Source: Patescibacteria group bacterium (GTDB lineage Bacteria > Patescibacteriota > Microgenomatia > UBA12405 > JAHJSD01). From it: 24,281 nt of DNA. The notes under the pieces are model-generated. The model searched no databases. It was not told the origin of the DNA and saw only the letters and a list, made by a program, of their open reading frames with translations. A program made the position numbers and the translations under genes. Positions 1-7,594 of this stretch are shown here, one piece after another (the stretch's first letter is position 1; the number at the start of each line of letters is the position of its first letter). The DNA lies in assembly GCA_018830585.1 (NCBI GenBank), contig JAHJSD010000019.1, positions 1-24,281 on the forward strand, written 5' to 3'.

Positions 1-200
1 CAAATCCCCACGATCCAGGATCGTTTGAAGATCTCGATCCTGGATCGAAACCATGAGTTGCCAAACCCAAGGTTATCTTCCACCCCCGGGGTGTGGTAGG
101 TATGACACCCCGGGGGTGGAGTGCCTGTGGTTCGCTTCTTTGAGCGGTTGAGGCAGTCTGATTTCCGCCGCCGGCAGACGAGTTTCTCCGTGGCTCCGTA
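1..200. repeat. Upstream spacer with two palindromic repeat units
   Basis: No gene is seen here. CGATCCAGGATCG at 11-23 is inverted at 35-47. A second, perfect inverted repeat has 16-base arms (79-94 and 105-120, core CACCCCCGGGGTGT) around a 10-base loop. Both motifs recur near 20030-20345 and, in part, near 23895-23935, so this is another copy of the dispersed repeat family of this genome. The sequence from 121 to 200 shows nothing I recognise. There is no rpsL or rpsG here, the genes that usually precede fusA. Confidence 0.7.
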
Positions 201-210
201 AACCTGATTA

Positions 211-239
211 TTGTCCTGAGTTTGCCGGTATGCTATCAT
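211..239 (+). promoter_or_regulatory. Predicted promoter of fusA
   Basis: TTGTCC (211-216) and TATCAT (234-239) lie 17 bases apart, and a TGC directly before the -10 box makes it an extended -10. Transcription would start near 246, leaving a leader of about 100 bases before fusA. A small hairpin (AATCCC at 245-250 with GGGATT at 259-264) followed by TTTTT lies at the start of that leader; it may be a weak attenuator or chance. Confidence 0.55.
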
Positions 240-344
240 AGCTGAATCCCTCGCAAGGGGGATTAATTTTTGACCGATTCTAAGATTGTTAATTCAAGAT
301 AGCTATTTTTTAAATCAAACAGGTTTTGTTAAAATCAATTTAAG

Positions 345-2447
345 ATGGCAGAAGCAATTGAAGTAACTAAAAATAGGGATGTGCCGATGGAGAGAATCAG
401 AAATATCGGCATTATTGCTCACATTGATGCCGGAAAAACGACTACTACGGAAAGAGTCCTTTTCTATACCGGAAGAACCTATAAAATGGGCAATATAGAT
501 GACGGTACTACGGTCACTGATTGGATGGATCAGGAAAGAGAAAGGGGTATCACTATTATGTCAGCGGCGGTAACTGCTTTCTGGAGAAATTTTCGAGTGA
601 ACATTATCGATACCCCCGGACATGTGGATTTCACCGCCGAAGTGGAACGGTCTCTTAGGGTTTTAGATGGAGCGATTATGGTTTTCGACGCCGAGGAAGG
701 GGTTCAGTCTCAATCGGAAACGGTTTGGCACCAAGCCGATAAATACCGAGTTCCGCGGCTTGTTTTTGTCAATAAAATGGATAAATTAGGCGCCGATTTT
801 GAAAATACCGTAGCGATGATCAGGGACAGGCTTACTGCTAAACCGGTGGTTATCGCTTATCCGGTTGGCCAGGAAGATCAGTTTAAAGGAGTGTTTCTTC
901 TTTTGGAGCGAAAAATGCTGGTTTGGGACAAGGACCCGATGGGAACCGAATATTCAACCTTGGAAATTCCGGAGCAATATCGTGAAAAAGTCAGACAACT
1001 CAGGGATAAGTTGGTAGAAAATATTTGTGGCGAAGATGAAAAATTAATGGAGAAATTTTTAAATGACCGGGAAATCGGATTGGAAGAATTGAAAAAAGTT
1101 TTGAGAAATGCCGTAATCGGCAACCGTTTGGTTCCGATCTATTGTGGCTCTTCTTTAAGAAACAAAGGGGTTCAGCCGGTTCTGGACGGGGTGATTGACT
1201 ATTTGCCTTCTCCTTTGGATATTCCGCCGGCAAAGGGAGTCCACCCCCAGACTGAAGTGGAAGAATTAAGGACGGCCGATAAAAAAGCCCCCTTCTCGGC
1301 TCTTTTGTTTAAGATCCAGACAGACCCGCATGTTGGTAAATTATCTTACCTGAGGATTTATTCGGGAACTCTAAAGAGCGCCTCGGCCGTTTACAACGCT
1401 ACCAAGGACGAAAACGAAAGAATAGGCAGATTATTGTTGATGCACGCCAATAAAAGAGAGGGAATTGAGGAAGCCTTTGCCGGCGAAATTGTCGCCGCCA
1501 TCGGCTTGAAACAGTCTGCTACCGGCGACACCCTTTGCGATCAGGGAAAACCGGTTCTTTTTGAGTCGATAAACTTTCCTGACCCGGTAATTTCTTTGGC
1601 GATTGAGCCGCAAACCAAGGTCGACCAGGAGAAACTAAGCGTCGCTTTGTCCAAGTTAGGCGAGGAAGACCCGACTTTCAAGACTAAGATCGATCAGGAA
1701 ACGGGACAGACAATTATTTCCGGTATGGGTGAACTCCATTTGGAGATTTTAGTAGATCGAATGAAAAGGGAGTTTGGTTTGAATGTCAACGTCGGCAAAC
1801 CCCAAATCGCCTACCGGGAAACGATTACCAAAGTGCAGACCGCGGAAGGCAAGTACATTCGGCAAACCGGCGGCCGCGGCCAATACGGTCATTGTTGGCT
1901 TCGGGTTGAGCCCTTAGACCGGGGCAGCGGTTTTGAGTTTGTTTCTGAAATTAGAGGGGCGGCGATTCCGGGTAATTTTATTCCTTCGATTGAAAAAGGT
2001 GTTAAAGAAGCGGTAGAGAAGGGTGTTATTTCCGGCTATCCTGTTGTCGATGTCAAAGTAGCTGTTTATGATGGCAGCTATCACGAGGTTGACTCTTCTG
2101 ATATGGCTTTTAAAATCGCCGGTTCTATTGCTTTTCAAGAAGCGGCCAAACACGCGTCGCCGGTGATATTGGAACCAATAATGAAACTGGAGGTTGCTGC
2201 TCCGGAGGATTTTTTAGGCCAGGTGATTGGAGACCTTTCTGCCAGACGGGCTCAGATTTTGGGTACCGAGAACAGGGGGAAAATGAAAATTATCAAAGCA
2301 ACTATCCCGCTGGAGGCAGCCCGAGGCTATGCTACCATAATCAGAAGCTTAACCCAAGGGAGAGGCTCCTTTTACATGGAACCTTCCCACTACCAAGAAG
2401 TCCCCAAAAATATTCAGGAAGACATTGTTGCAAAGAAACTATCCTGA
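345..2447 (+). CDS. fusA: Elongation factor G
   Basis: This translocation GTPase moves tRNAs and mRNA through the ribosome after peptide bond formation and also acts in ribosome recycling. The 700-residue product is of normal family length. The P-loop AHIDAGKT lies at residues 25-32, a regular switch I RGITI at 68-72, DTPGH at 89-93 and NKMD at 143-146; domains II to V follow to the C-terminus. The start has no clear Shine-Dalgarno sequence. A promoter lies upstream and tuf follows after 69 bases. Normally rpsL and rpsG precede it, but here the upstream side is repeat DNA, so fusA leads its own transcript. The identity is certain. Confidence 0.98.
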   Translation: MAEAIEVTKNRDVPMERIRNIGIIAHIDAGKTTTTERVLFYTGRTYKMGNIDDGTTVTDWMDQERERGITIMSAAVTAFWRNFRVNIIDTPGHVDFTAEVERSLRVLDGAIMVFDAEEGVQSQSETVWHQADKYRVPRLVFVNKMDKLGADFENTVAMIRDRLTAKPVVIAYPVGQEDQFKGVFLLLERKMLVWDKDPMGTEYSTLEIPEQYREKVRQLRDKLVENICGEDEKLMEKFLNDREIGLEELKKVLRNAVIGNRLVPIYCGSSLRNKGVQPVLDGVIDYLPSPLDIPPAKGVHPQTEVEELRTADKKAPFSALLFKIQTDPHVGKLSYLRIYSGTLKSASAVYNATKDENERIGRLLLMHANKREGIEEAFAGEIVAAIGLKQSATGDTLCDQGKPVLFESINFPDPVISLAIEPQTKVDQEKLSVALSKLGEEDPTFKTKIDQETGQTIISGMGELHLEILVDRMKREFGLNVNVGKPQIAYRETITKVQTAEGKYIRQTGGRGQYGHCWLRVEPLDRGSGFEFVSEIRGAAIPGNFIPSIEKGVKEAVEKGVISGYPVVDVKVAVYDGSYHEVDSSDMAFKIAGSIAFQEAAKHASPVILEPIMKLEVAAPEDFLGQVIGDLSARRAQILGTENRGKMKIIKATIPLEAARGYATIIRSLTQGRGSFYMEPSHYQEVPKNIQEDIVAKKLS

Positions 2448-2456
2448 TGGTAGAAT
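2428..2456 (+). promoter_or_regulatory. Possible internal promoter for tuf
   Basis: TTGCAA (2428-2433) and TAGAAT (2451-2456) are separated by 17 bases at the very end of fusA. A transcript starting near 2463 would give tuf a leader of about 55 bases. Extra promoters for tuf are plausible because EF-Tu is needed in great excess over EF-G. The prediction rests only on box similarity. Confidence 0.4.
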
Positions 2457-2516
2457 TTATATCTGGTAACTTAATAAGTTAAAACATTATTTTTCAACAA
2501 CCAAAGGAGGTATCAG

Positions 2517-3710
2517 ATGGCAGACAGTGTAAAATTTAATCGGAACAAAGACCATGTTAATATTGGTACTATTGGTCATATCGATCACGGTAAGACCACT
2601 CTTACCGCGGCAATTTTAAAAGTCTTGGAAGAGCAAGGCATGGCGAAGGCGAAATCTTATGAAGAGATTGCCAAGGGAGGGGTTGTCAGGGATCAGAGCA
2701 AGATTTTGACTGTTTCTGTTGCCCATGTTGAATATGAAACCGAAAACAGGCACTATGCTCATATAGACTGTCCTGGACATGCGGACTACATCAAGAACAT
2801 GATTACCGGCGCTGCCCAGATGGACGGAGCGATTTTGGTTGTTTCTGCGCCCGATGGCCCAATGCCCCAAACGAGGGAACATGTTCTTCTTGCGGGACAG
2901 GTAAATGTACCGGCGATTGTTGTTTTTCTTAACAAAGTTGATTTGGTTGACGATTCCGAGTTTTTAGACCTAGTGGAGATGGAGGTTAGAGAATTGCTAA
3001 AAAAATATAAATTTGACGGAGACAACACACCAATTATCCGCGGTTCGGCATTAAAAGTGATGGAAGGGGATGAGGCGGCCAAAAAATCAATCCTCGACTT
3101 AATGAAGGCAGTTGACGAGCACATTCCCACTCCTCAAAGAGAATTGGATAAGCCTTTCATGATGCCGGTTGAGGATGTTTTTTCGATTAAGGGACGCGGT
3201 ACTGTAGCCACAGGTAGGATTGAGCGTGGAAAAGTAAAAATCAATGACGAGATTGAAATCGTTGGTTTGGGGGACACCAGAAAAACGGTGGTTACTGGAG
3301 TAGAAATGTTTCACAAGAGTTTGGAGGAAGGTCAGGCCGGAGACAACGCCGGGATACTGTTGAGAGGGGTCGAAAAAGACCAGATCGAGAGAGGAGTGGT
3401 TTTGGCAAAACCAGGATCAATTACTCCCCACACCGATTTTAAGGCAGAAATTTATGTTTTAAAAAAGGAAGAAGGAGGCCGCCACACACCGTTCTTTACC
3501 GGTTACCGGCCGCAGATTTATATTAGAACTACGGATGTTACCGGAGAAATATCTCTTCCTGATGGTGTCGAAATGGTGATGCCTGGAGATAGCGCCAATG
3601 TTAAAGTCTCTTTGATTAAGGCGGTGGCATTAGAACAAGGTTCTACTTTTGCTATAAGAGAAGGCGGTAAAACGGTTGGTGCCGGTGTTGTGACCGAAGT
3701 AGAAAAGTGA
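2517..3710 (+). CDS. tuf: Elongation factor Tu (divergent switch I)
   Basis: EF-Tu delivers aminoacyl-tRNA to the ribosomal A site as a GTP complex. The 397-residue product has GHIDHGKTT at 20-28, DCPGHADY at 84-91 and an NKVD motif followed by DLVDD, then the two beta-barrel domains. It has one of the best ribosome-binding sites in the window, AAAGGAGG at 2503-2510, six bases from the ATG, which fits very high expression. Odd feature: the usual switch I sequence ending in RGITINT is replaced by a segment (residues 50-72) reading SKILTVSVAH before VEYET. The Mg-contacting Thr seems kept, but the Arg-Gly pair is lost and the loop is two residues longer than in E. coli. EF-G in the same window has a normal RGITI. 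Confidence 0.97.
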   Translation: MADSVKFNRNKDHVNIGTIGHIDHGKTTLTAAILKVLEEQGMAKAKSYEEIAKGGVVRDQSKILTVSVAHVEYETENRHYAHIDCPGHADYIKNMITGAAQMDGAILVVSAPDGPMPQTREHVLLAGQVNVPAIVVFLNKVDLVDDSEFLDLVEMEVRELLKKYKFDGDNTPIIRGSALKVMEGDEAAKKSILDLMKAVDEHIPTPQRELDKPFMMPVEDVFSIKGRGTVATGRIERGKVKINDEIEIVGLGDTRKTVVTGVEMFHKSLEEGQAGDNAGILLRGVEKDQIERGVVLAKPGSITPHTDFKAEIYVLKKEEGGRHTPFFTGYRPQIYIRTTDVTGEISLPDGVEMVMPGDSANVKVSLIKAVALEQGSTFAIREGGKTVGAGVVTEVEK

Positions 3711-3778
3711 GCTTTGGTTTGTCAAGACAGGCTCTGTTTGTCGGACAGTTTAATTTTTAAAGTAGATTTCGGGTTAAA

Positions 3779-4090
3779 ATGCCTAGAGGCGGAAGGATTA
3801 GAATACGTTTAAAATCCTGGGATCATCGCGTAATCGATGAAGCGGCAGCTAAAATCGTGCAAGCGGCGATAACTACCGGGGCTTTGATCGTTGGACCGAT
3901 ACCCTTACCAACAGATAGAAAACTTTTGGTTGTTGGTATCAGTCCCCATACTGATAAAGATGCCCGGGAACATTTTGAAATGCTCACCCATAAAAGGTTG
4001 ATCGATATCAAAGACGCCAGTGTAAAAACGATGGATAGTTTGCAGCATTTGGAGTTGCCCGCTGGAGTAGAGATAACAATCAGGATGTAG
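3779..4090 (+). CDS. rpsJ: 30S ribosomal protein S10
   Basis: S10 is a 30S head protein and in many bacteria also a NusE partner in antitermination. The product has 103 residues, the usual length, with the typical RIRLKSWDHRVID start and the VGPIPLPTDR loop. It follows tuf by 68 bases and has no clear Shine-Dalgarno sequence. It normally begins the S10 operon and is followed closely by rplC. Here 354 bases with two hairpin terminators separate them, so it appears to be transcribed with fusA-tuf. Confidence 0.98.
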   Translation: MPRGGRIRIRLKSWDHRVIDEAAAKIVQAAITTGALIVGPIPLPTDRKLLVVGISPHTDKDAREHFEMLTHKRLIDIKDASVKTMDSLQHLELPAGVEITIRM

Positions 4091-4146
4091 CTTTAAGAGG
4101 CAAAGGTGAAAACAAAACAACCTATTTGGATTTTGTCGGTGTCGAT

Positions 4147-4185
4147 GTTTTGAGCTTGTTTTCTAAAAACAAGCTCAAAACTTTT
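4147..4185 (+). terminator. Long perfect hairpin after rpsJ
   Basis: A perfect 16-base-pair stem (4147-4162 with 4166-4181) encloses a three-base loop and is followed by TTTT. The stem is AT-rich but long. It could terminate transcription in either direction because a run of A also sits inside the stem. Together with the next hairpin it forms a double terminator. Confidence 0.6.
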
Positions 4186-4188
4186 CCT

Positions 4189-4213
4189 ATAGGGCCTCAG
4201 TGGCCCTATTTTT
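4189..4213 (+). terminator. Intrinsic terminator ending fusA-tuf-rpsJ
   Basis: ATAGGGCC (4189-4196) pairs with GGCCCTAT (4202-4209) around a five-base loop, and the stem runs directly into a T tract (4209-4213). This is the classical shape of a Rho-independent terminator. It implies that rplC and the downstream genes need their own promoter. Confidence 0.8.
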
Positions 4214-4444
4214 GTTGAATCCACCGAAAGTAAAAATCCCGAAGGGATCCCTTTGGGATCCGTGGTCCGCCAGCTGGCGGGATAGCCCACGGCCGGATAG
4301 CGATTCCGGAGTAAGATAGTTTTCGCTTCGGCCGGATTTCAGCGATCGGTCGAAACTAGTTATTAGTAGAAAAGGAAGAATCAGTGAGTTTTTAACTCAC
4401 TGAGCTTCGACAGAAAGTTAAAATTAAAAAAATATTTTCTTAAG
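4214..4444 (+). repeat. Palindromic repeats and leader before rplC
   Basis: There is no gene here. 4235-4260 is a near copy of the 26-base palindrome at 23190-23215 (two differences). 4260-4292 is a cruciform: the CCGTGG/CCACGG outer arms enclose the perfect palindrome CCGCCAGCTGGCGG (4267-4280), the same layout as 12545-12590 in reverse. A perfect 10-base-pair hairpin with a TTT loop lies at 4381-4403, about 40 bases before rplC, and may be a leader structure. I found no convincing promoter, although one is expected because of the terminator upstream. Confidence 0.65.
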
Positions 4445-5128
4445 ATGGCTAAAGGCTTTTTACTTAAAAAACTGGATATGGTTCAGCAATTTGACCCAAA
4501 GGGCAGGCTGGTGGCGGCTACGCTTTGTAAAGCGGCGCCTTGCTTTGTCGTTGGTATTAAATCAAAGGAAAAAGATGGCTACGCCGCTTTTCAGTTAGGT
4601 TCCGGTTTAAAGAAAAACATGGTCAAACCTTTGGTGGGCCAATTGAAAAAGGCGGGTTTAACCTTTAAACCTGAAATTATTCGGGAAGTCAGGGTAAAAG
4701 ACGAAAAAGATCTGCCACAATCCGGTAAGCAAATTTCGCTTGACCAGGTTTTTTCAGTGGGAGATTTACTTTATGTTGTGGGGGTTACCAAAGGAAGGGG
4801 TTTCAGCGGGGTAATTAAACGCTGGGGCTTTCACAGCCAGCCGGCAACCCATGGAGGACAAAAGAATAGGCAGAGATCTACCGGTGCCATTGGCGCCCAG
4901 ACTCCGGGGAAAGTGGTCAAAGGCAAGAAGATGCCCGGTCACTATGGAGTAGCCAAGAAAACAGTGAAAAATTTGGAGGTTTTATCTGTCAATACTAAAG
5001 AGGAAAGTTTGTTGATTAAAGGTGCTCTTCCCGGTTATCGGGGATCCTGGCTTTTAGCCTTGCCGATCGGTAAAGCCAAAGGTTTTGTTCCTTTAACAGA
5101 GCAGGAAAATGAAAATGAAGAAAAGTGA
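4445..5128 (+). CDS. rplC: 50S ribosomal protein L3
   Basis: L3 is an early-assembly 23S rRNA binder whose central loop reaches the peptidyl transferase centre. The 227-residue product is slightly longer than the usual 205-220. It shows the diagnostic VGVTKGRGFSGVIKRWGF stretch, the THGGQKNRQRSTGAIG loop and PGKVVKGKKMPGHYG. The start follows an A/T-rich leader with no Shine-Dalgarno sequence. Its last 20 bases overlap rplD in another frame, so translation of the two is probably coupled. It heads the S10-type unit here because rpsJ lies before a terminator. Confidence 0.97.
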   Translation: MAKGFLLKKLDMVQQFDPKGRLVAATLCKAAPCFVVGIKSKEKDGYAAFQLGSGLKKNMVKPLVGQLKKAGLTFKPEIIREVRVKDEKDLPQSGKQISLDQVFSVGDLLYVVGVTKGRGFSGVIKRWGFHSQPATHGGQKNRQRSTGAIGAQTPGKVVKGKKMPGHYGVAKKTVKNLEVLSVNTKEESLLIKGALPGYRGSWLLALPIGKAKGFVPLTEQENENEEK

Positions 5129-5777
5129 AAAGTCTGTCAAATTACCGATTTTAAGCCTTTCAGGAAGAGAAGGGGGAGAATTGCTTTTGCCTGGAGTGGT
5201 TTTTAACGCCAAAGTAAACCTTCCTTTAATGGCCCAGGCAGTGCGGGTTTTTCTTTCTAACCAAAGAAAGGCTTTTGCGAAAACCAAAACAAGGGGTGAG
5301 GTTAGAGGTTCGGGGAAAAAAATTTGGCGGCAGAAAGGGACCGGCCGGGCTCGTCATAAAGACCGGTATGCTCCGATTTTTGTCGGCGGAGGGGTCACTC
5401 ACGGACCCAAAGGAAATAGGAACTATAAAAAGAAATTTTCTTTAAAAATGAAAAGAGCTTCTCTTTGTAGCGCCTTAACGCTTAGGCTTAAAGAAAAAAA
5501 TATTTTAGCGGTAGAAGGATTCAGCGAGTTTGGTTTTAAAACGAAACCGGTATTGACCGCTTTAAGGAGCCGGGCGGGAGTGGTGGAAGGCCAAAAATGC
5601 CTCCTGGTTTTGTCGAACCTAAAGGGGAAAGTTAAGAAAGCGCTTAGGAACGTTCCTTTTATAACGGTTTCTTCTGTTGCCGACCTAAACACCTATTTGG
5701 TTTTAAACCACAACCGGCTGATTTTAACACCTAAATCGGTTAAAAATTTGTCTCGCAGGATAAGTAAAAATGGATAG
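5109..5777 (+). CDS. rplD: 50S ribosomal protein L4
   Basis: L4 binds 23S rRNA domain I and lines the peptide exit tunnel with its long loop; in E. coli it also represses the S10 operon. The 222 residues include the family tunnel-loop region, here GEVRGSGKKIWRQKGTGRAR followed by HGPKGNRNYKKK. The start is ambiguous: ATG at 5109 or at 5115, both inside the rplC coding region, give proteins differing by two residues. The C-terminus overlaps the start of rplW by eight bases. The N-terminal part is more divergent than the loop. Confidence 0.96.
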   Translation: MKMKKSEKSVKLPILSLSGREGGELLLPGVVFNAKVNLPLMAQAVRVFLSNQRKAFAKTKTRGEVRGSGKKIWRQKGTGRARHKDRYAPIFVGGGVTHGPKGNRNYKKKFSLKMKRASLCSALTLRLKEKNILAVEGFSEFGFKTKPVLTALRSRAGVVEGQKCLLVLSNLKGKVKKALRNVPFITVSSVADLNTYLVLNHNRLILTPKSVKNLSRRISKNG

Positions 5778-6069
5778 CCGCTTCCTAATTTTAAAACCGG
5801 TAGTAACGGAAAAGAGTTTGTCTCTTCAGGAAAAGGGCGATTATTGTTTTTGGGTTGATGCCAAAGCCGGTAAAAGTCAGATTGCCAAAGCGATTGAAGA
5901 GTTGTTTAAGGTTAAGCCGGTGTCAATTAGGACAATCCTAGTTAAAGGCAAAACAAAAGTAGTAAAGCGTCAAAATAGAAAAGTTATCACAGGATTAAGA
6001 AAAAAGGCAATTGTTAAATTTCCTGAAGGGAGCAAAATTCCTCTATTAAGCGGAGGAAAAGGTAAATGA
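5770..6069 (+). CDS. rplW: 50S ribosomal protein L23
   Basis: L23 sits at the tunnel exit and docks trigger factor and the signal recognition particle. The 99-residue product starts with the typical ILKPVVTEKSLSLQEKG motif and continues with FWVDAKAGKSQIAKAIEELFKVKPVSIRT in pieces characteristic of the family. It overlaps rplD at its start and rplB at its end (ATGA). Confidence 0.95.
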   Translation: MDSRFLILKPVVTEKSLSLQEKGDYCFWVDAKAGKSQIAKAIEELFKVKPVSIRTILVKGKTKVVKRQNRKVITGLRKKAIVKFPEGSKIPLLSGGKGK

Positions 6070-6821
6070 CACGCAGATTGGTTAAGAAATTAGTAGTAAT
6101 TAAGAAAAAGAGGGGCGGCCGGGATAATAAAGGCCGGATTAGTGTCCGTCATCAAGGCGGAGAACATAAACAGTATACCCGTCTGATTGACTGGAAGAGA
6201 AGTAAAAAAGATATTGCCGGGAAAGTGACGGCGATTGAGTATGATCCTAACAGGAACGCTGATATTGCCCTGATTTTTTATCCTGATGGGGATAAAAGAT
6301 ATATCGTCGCCCCCGATGGCTTGAAAATAGGAAGTGAAATAATTGCCGGTGAAAAGGCGCCGGCTAAGCTCGGCAACTGTTTGATTTTGAAAAATATCCC
6401 GGTCGGAGTGGCAATTCACAACTTGGAGATTGTCCCCGGCAAAGGCGCTCAGATGGTACGCGGCGCCGGAAACAGCGCCTTAATTCAGAGTAAAGAAGAA
6501 AAAAGGGTCAAGGTTTCTCTGCCGTCGGGAGAAACAAGATGGTTTTCCTCTCTTTGTTGTGCCACCATCGGTCAGGTTGGTAATGTCAACTATTTGTATA
6601 AAAAGTTTAGAAAAGCTGGGGACAAAAGAAGACGAGGGATTAGGCCGACTGTTCGTGGGGTGGCCCAACACCCAAAGTCCCATCCCCATGGCGGAGGTGA
6701 AGGCAGGTCTCCGATAGGAATGAAGTCGCCTAAGACTCCTTGGGGAAAGAGGACTTTGGGTAAAAGAACCAGAAAGAGAAAGAAATATTCCGACAGGTTG
6801 ATTATAAAAAGGAGGAAATAA
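6066..6821 (+). CDS. rplB: 50S ribosomal protein L2, short N-terminus
   Basis: L2 is needed for subunit joining and peptidyl transferase assembly. The core is intact: GGRDNKGRISVRHQGG near the start, YDPNRNADIAL, IPVGVAIHNLE, the PTVRGVAQHP stretch and the HPHGGGEG loop holding the essential histidine. The protein has 251 residues where about 275 is normal. The missing part is the N-terminal tail (KYKPTSPGRR-type) of some 25 residues. The start overlaps the rplW stop by four bases, and the region upstream is the rplW C-terminus, so the tail is absent and not just mis-annotated. Confidence 0.97.
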   Translation: MTRRLVKKLVVIKKKRGGRDNKGRISVRHQGGEHKQYTRLIDWKRSKKDIAGKVTAIEYDPNRNADIALIFYPDGDKRYIVAPDGLKIGSEIIAGEKAPAKLGNCLILKNIPVGVAIHNLEIVPGKGAQMVRGAGNSALIQSKEEKRVKVSLPSGETRWFSSLCCATIGQVGNVNYLYKKFRKAGDKRRRGIRPTVRGVAQHPKSHPHGGGEGRSPIGMKSPKTPWGKRTLGKRTRKRKKYSDRLIIKRRK

Positions 6822-6875
6822 TCGGACAATTTTAGTATAATAGGCAGATCTTTTTAAATTATTTACAATTGAAAA

Positions 6876-7160
6876 ATGTCAAGAAGTTCTAAAAAAGGGC
6901 CGTACATAGACCCAAAATTGCAAAAGAAAGTCGCCGCGCAACAGAGAAGTGGTGATAAAAAGGTGATCAGAACTTGGGCGAGAAACTCTCAGATACCGCC
7001 GGAATTTGTCGGCCTTACTTTTGAGGTTCATAATGGCCATAAATTCATCAAGGTTTTTATCTCCGAAGAAATGGTTGGCCATAGGCTGGGAGAGTTCGCC
7101 TTGACAAGAACTTTTAGAGGTCATGGCCGGGTGGTTAAGAGAATAATCGAAAAAACTTGA
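6876..7160 (+). CDS. rpsS: 30S ribosomal protein S19
   Basis: S19 lies in the 30S head next to S13 and contacts the A-site tRNA region. The 94-residue product begins MSRSSKKGPYIDPKL and contains TWARNSQIPPEFVGLTFEVHNG in family order, then HRLGEFALTRTFRGH. A perfect TATAAT sits 35 bases upstream (6836-6841), but I see no -35 box at the right distance, so an internal promoter is doubtful. No Shine-Dalgarno sequence is visible. Confidence 0.97.
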   Translation: MSRSSKKGPYIDPKLQKKVAAQQRSGDKKVIRTWARNSQIPPEFVGLTFEVHNGHKFIKVFISEEMVGHRLGEFALTRTFRGHGRVVKRIIEKT

Positions 7161-7190
7161 TTTTTTCAAGATTTTAAATTTGTTTTAAAA

Positions 7191-7589
7191 ATGGCAAGAG
7201 TAATTAAAAAAGATTCCCAGAAAAAACCGCCGGAACAAGTGATTGTCGGAGTTAGAGCGGAGGCGAGGAATTTACCTATTTCGGAAAGAAAACTGAGATT
7301 GATAACTGCCGCTGTTAAGAAACTTTCTCCGCAAAAAGCACTGGAAAAATTGCGGTTTCTTAACAAAAAAGGATCTGCATTTTTAATCAAAACAATAAAA
7401 TCGGCCATTGCTAACGCCGAACAGAAATTTGGTTTAGATAAAGAAGACCTTGTTTTTGAGAGTATTATTGTCAGCCAGGGACCTGTTTTAAAAAGAAGAG
7501 ACGTTCATCACGGATCCCGTTTTAATGGTGGTCTTATTCGAAAACCCAGAAGTCATCTATTAGTGAAGTTAATTAGTAAGAAGAGTTAG
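7191..7589 (+). CDS. rplV: 50S ribosomal protein L22
   Basis: L22 spans the 50S subunit and its beta hairpin forms the tunnel constriction with L4. The 132 residues are a little longer than usual because of a 20-residue lysine-rich N-terminal start before the conserved ARNLPISERKLRLI segment. The C-terminal hairpin, with RRDVHHGSRFNGGLIRKPRSH, is somewhat unlike the common GRA.RI.KRTSHITV form, as seen in other fast-evolving lineages. Confidence 0.93.
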   Translation: MARVIKKDSQKKPPEQVIVGVRAEARNLPISERKLRLITAAVKKLSPQKALEKLRFLNKKGSAFLIKTIKSAIANAEQKFGLDKEDLVFESIIVSQGPVLKRRDVHHGSRFNGGLIRKPRSHLLVKLISKKS

Positions 7590-7594
7590 GTTTA

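Noticed and set aside
878..3314. Minus-strand open frames within fusA and tuf
   Set aside because: They are shadows of highly biased coding sequence; no start signals and no family resemblance.
6836..6841. Perfect TATAAT before rpsS as an internal promoter
   Set aside because: No -35 box is present 16-18 bases upstream and there is no TG extension; kept only as a remark.
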